A stretch of 64,000 bases of DNA from Candidatus Chloroploca sp. Khr17. GTDB lineage: Bacteria > Chloroflexota > Chloroflexia > Chloroflexales > Chloroflexaceae. The position numbers and the translations under genes are program-made. The stretch covers positions 157,182 to 221,181 of the forward strand of contig NZ_RYFF01000004.1 of the NCBI RefSeq assembly GCF_004138165.1, written 5' to 3'. Below, in pieces: positions 62,415 to 64,000 of this stretch (the stretch's first letter is position 1; each line of letters begins with the position of its first letter). The notes below the pieces were generated by a model. It saw only the letters and a list, made by a program, of their open reading frames with translations, had not been told where the DNA came from and did no database searches.

Positions 62415-63749
62415 TTACCGCGGTAGCGCAAGGATCTCGCGCAGTTCATCAACATCAAGGCGATTACGTGCGACCTGGGCACTATTATATATGCGAGCGA
62501 CGATCACGTATGCAGCGCCATTGAGCACAAGCGTAGTGACAAACGCCACCCCCCAGCGCAACATGGGCGACCAACCCTCCACCAGGCCAAAGCCCTCGGC
62601 CACCCCCCAGTTCGTTACGGCAACCCAGATCGCCGCACTGAAGACATTGACGAGGGTGAGCGGAATCAAGAACTTCCACCCAAAATCCATCAACTGGTCA
62701 ACCCGCAAGCGCGGATACGCCCCACGGATCCAGATCATCACAAAAAAGAAGAAATAGGTCTTGGCCAAGAAATAGAAGACCCCGAGCATCCCGGCCAACA
62801 GATTGAAGATCCAACTCCCATCGGGGTTGATGGGCGAAATTGCCATCCCATAGAGCCACCCGACACCGGGGCCTTGCCAGCCACCAAAAAAGATAACCGA
62901 CGCAATGGCACAGAGCAGGAAATTGAGGATGTATTGCGCCAGATAAAAGAGTCCAAACTTCATCCCGCTGTACTCAGTCATATAGCCAGCGACAATCTCT
63001 GAGTCAGCCTCGGGAATATCAAAAGGCGTGCGCTCGCCCTCGGCCAGTGCCGCAATGAAAAAGCAGATAAAAGCAAGCAGACCCACTGGGGTAAAGATCA
63101 ACCAGCCGAGACCCAAATCTGGAATGCCAGCTACATCGTTGGTACTAATAAAGAGCCCACCCTGCGCATTGATCAGGCTCACGACCGAGAGTGTGCCGGT
63201 GATCATCACAATCGCCAGGAGGCTCAAGACGGCGGGGATTTCGTAGCTCACCATCTGAGCAACGGCACGCATTGCACCGAGCAAGGCAAACTTGTTATTG
63301 GAAGCCCAGCCGGCCATCATCAAGCCCACCGCACTGATTGAGGAGATCGCAAAGAAGAAGAGCAGACCCGTATTCAGATCAACCGGCACCATGCCCGGAC
63401 CCCAAGGCAGCACAGCAAACATAAACATCGTAGGGGCGACGACCACAATCGGGGCCAGCAGATGCACCCACTTATCGGCGGCATCGGGGACGATATCCTC
63501 TTTCGTGAACATCTTGACGCCATCGGCGACCGGCTGAAAGATCCCCTCGGGGCCAACCCGGTTGGGACCGATCCGATCCTGCATACGTGCAATCGCCCGC
63601 CGCTCGTAATAGGTAAAAAAGAGCATCTGGAAGGGAGCGACGGCAAAGAGCAGCGTTGCCACCAGCACATAGCCAAGCAGGCTGATGAGCCACGAAGGCC
63701 AGCCAAACCCGAGGGTGCTATTCACAAGTGCATCAATGATATCGTACAT
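62415..63749 (-). CDS. nuoH: NADH-quinone oxidoreductase subunit H
   Basis: 444 residues, eight to nine TM helices. DRIGPNRVGPEGIFQPVADGVKMF is the quinone-site loop (split over two helices) and EGERTPFDIPEADSEIVAGY, then TEYSGMKFGLF, is the family signature. NuoH forms the quinone pocket and the start of the proton path. It is longer than E. coli NuoH (325), with additional residues around the last helices. It leads nuoJ by 12 bases with no nuoI between them. Confidence 0.94.
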   Translation of the reverse strand: MYDIIDALVNSTLGFGWPSWLISLLGYVLVATLLFAVAPFQMLFFTYYERRAIARMQDRIGPNRVGPEGIFQPVADGVKMFTKEDIVPDAADKWVHLLAPIVVVAPTMFMFAVLPWGPGMVPVDLNTGLLFFFAISSISAVGLMMAGWASNNKFALLGAMRAVAQMVSYEIPAVLSLLAIVMITGTLSVVSLINAQGGLFISTNDVAGIPDLGLGWLIFTPVGLLAFICFFIAALAEGERTPFDIPEADSEIVAGYMTEYSGMKFGLFYLAQYILNFLLCAIASVIFFGGWQGPGVGWLYGMAISPINPDGSWIFNLLAGMLGVFYFLAKTYFFFFVMIWIRGAYPRLRVDQLMDFGWKFLIPLTLVNVFSAAIWVAVTNWGVAEGFGLVEGWSPMLRWGVAFVTTLVLNGAAYVIVARIYNSAQVARNRLDVDELREILALPR

Positions 63750-63761
63750 AACACACCTCTT

Positions 63762-64000
63762 TACTCTTCGCTGCGTTCTTCAGCCTGCTTCTTGGCAGCA
63801 TTGGCGGCGCGGATCGCTGCGAGCTTGGCGGCTTTCTCGTCAACCGGGGCAGGCTCAGCTGCCGGCGGTTGAGCAACGGGGGCAGTACCGGCCTGTTTCG
63901 CGGCATTCGCAGCGCGGATCGCCGCCAGTTTGGCCGCTTTCTCATCAACCGGGGCTGGTTCGGCTACCGGCGGTTGAGCAGCGGGGGCAGTACCGGCCTG
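63762..64000 (-). CDS. C-terminal end of an upstream gene with 35-residue repeats (partial)
   Basis: Only the last 78 residues are in the window, so identity is uncertain. They contain two copies of a 35-residue unit (AGTAPxAQPPxAEPAPVDEK, then AAKLAAIRAANAAKQ), followed by KKQAEERSEE and a TAA stop 12 bases before nuoH. The Ala/Pro segment followed by an Ala/Lys helix suggests a flexible tethered extension. A subunit I or other complex I gene is possible from position alone, since nuoI is missing between H and J, but no iron-sulfur motif is visible. Confidence 0.6.

Overview
The window reads as a continuous stretch of a GC-rich bacterial chromosome. The best guess is a Chloroflexota member close to the filamentous Chloroflexales; this is inferred from gene content and style, not from a marker gene. 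Supporting points are the many GAF/PAS signalling proteins, a duplicated nuoM in an H-J-K-L-M-M-N complex I operon, a btpA homologue, an Actinobacteria-like phosphatase/DUF3090/SCO1664 trio, no lipid A or outer-membrane genes in view, and many dispersed palindromic repeats of a kind common in those genomes. No prophage, transposase, CRISPR array or rRNA operon is visible. Two tRNAs are present (Gly-GCC, Arg-UCU).

Layout. 1-6.4 kb: a HerA-type ATPase cut by the left edge, a HAD phosphatase, then a leftward group of a membrane protein, an FGGY (glycerol-kinase-like) kinase and a diacylglycerol kinase/PAP2 fusion. 6.5-9 kb: tRNA-Gly, serC and a GT4 glycosyltransferase. 9-14.5 kb: a leftward partner-switching module (STAS antagonist, RsbW-like kinase fused to STAS, and a membrane GAF-SpoIIE phosphatase) preceded by a HEAT-repeat protein. 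14.5-16.7 kb: a repeat-rich gap, rsmA and a PPOX flavoprotein. 16.7-20.6 kb: two tandem paralogous polytopic membrane proteins of GT-C style. 20.6-24.2 kb: cell-surface proteins, including a secreted protein built of four internal repeats. 24.4-30.5 kb: a glycan/lipid-linked envelope cluster (two methyltransferases, a YbhN-type membrane protein, three glycosyltransferases). 30.6-36.8 kb: a membrane-tethered LuxR/Kelch regulator, polysaccharide deacetylase, small membrane protein, AlkD/AlkC-like HEAT protein, MFS transporter, tRNA-Arg and an eIF2B-like protein. 36.9-50.3 kb: a hybrid histidine kinase, pfkB-btpA pair, glutamate dehydrogenase, HtrA protease, the phosphatase/DUF3090/SCO1664 trio, a second histidine kinase with a DUF58 protein, and trxB. 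50.3-54.2 kb: a degenerate receiver protein and a 1067-residue single-chain two-component system. 54.2-64 kb: leftward complex I genes (nuoH, J, K, L, M, M, N), running in from an incomplete gene with 35-residue repeats.

The most distinctive material is regulatory. Sensors, kinases, phosphatases and DNA-binding domains are fused into single polypeptides at three loci: the RsbW-STAS fusion, the LuxR-TM-Kelch protein, and the NarX/NarL-like fusion that starts 5 bases after nuoN. The last suggests that a membrane-bound redox or envelope sensor is produced together with complex I. Complex I itself has two different NuoM subunits, one without the usual transmembrane lysine, and a NuoL with a His-rich loop.

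Intergenic DNA is unusually rich in perfect hairpins closed by three-base loops; most sit at gene ends and probably act as terminators or dispersed REP-like elements.
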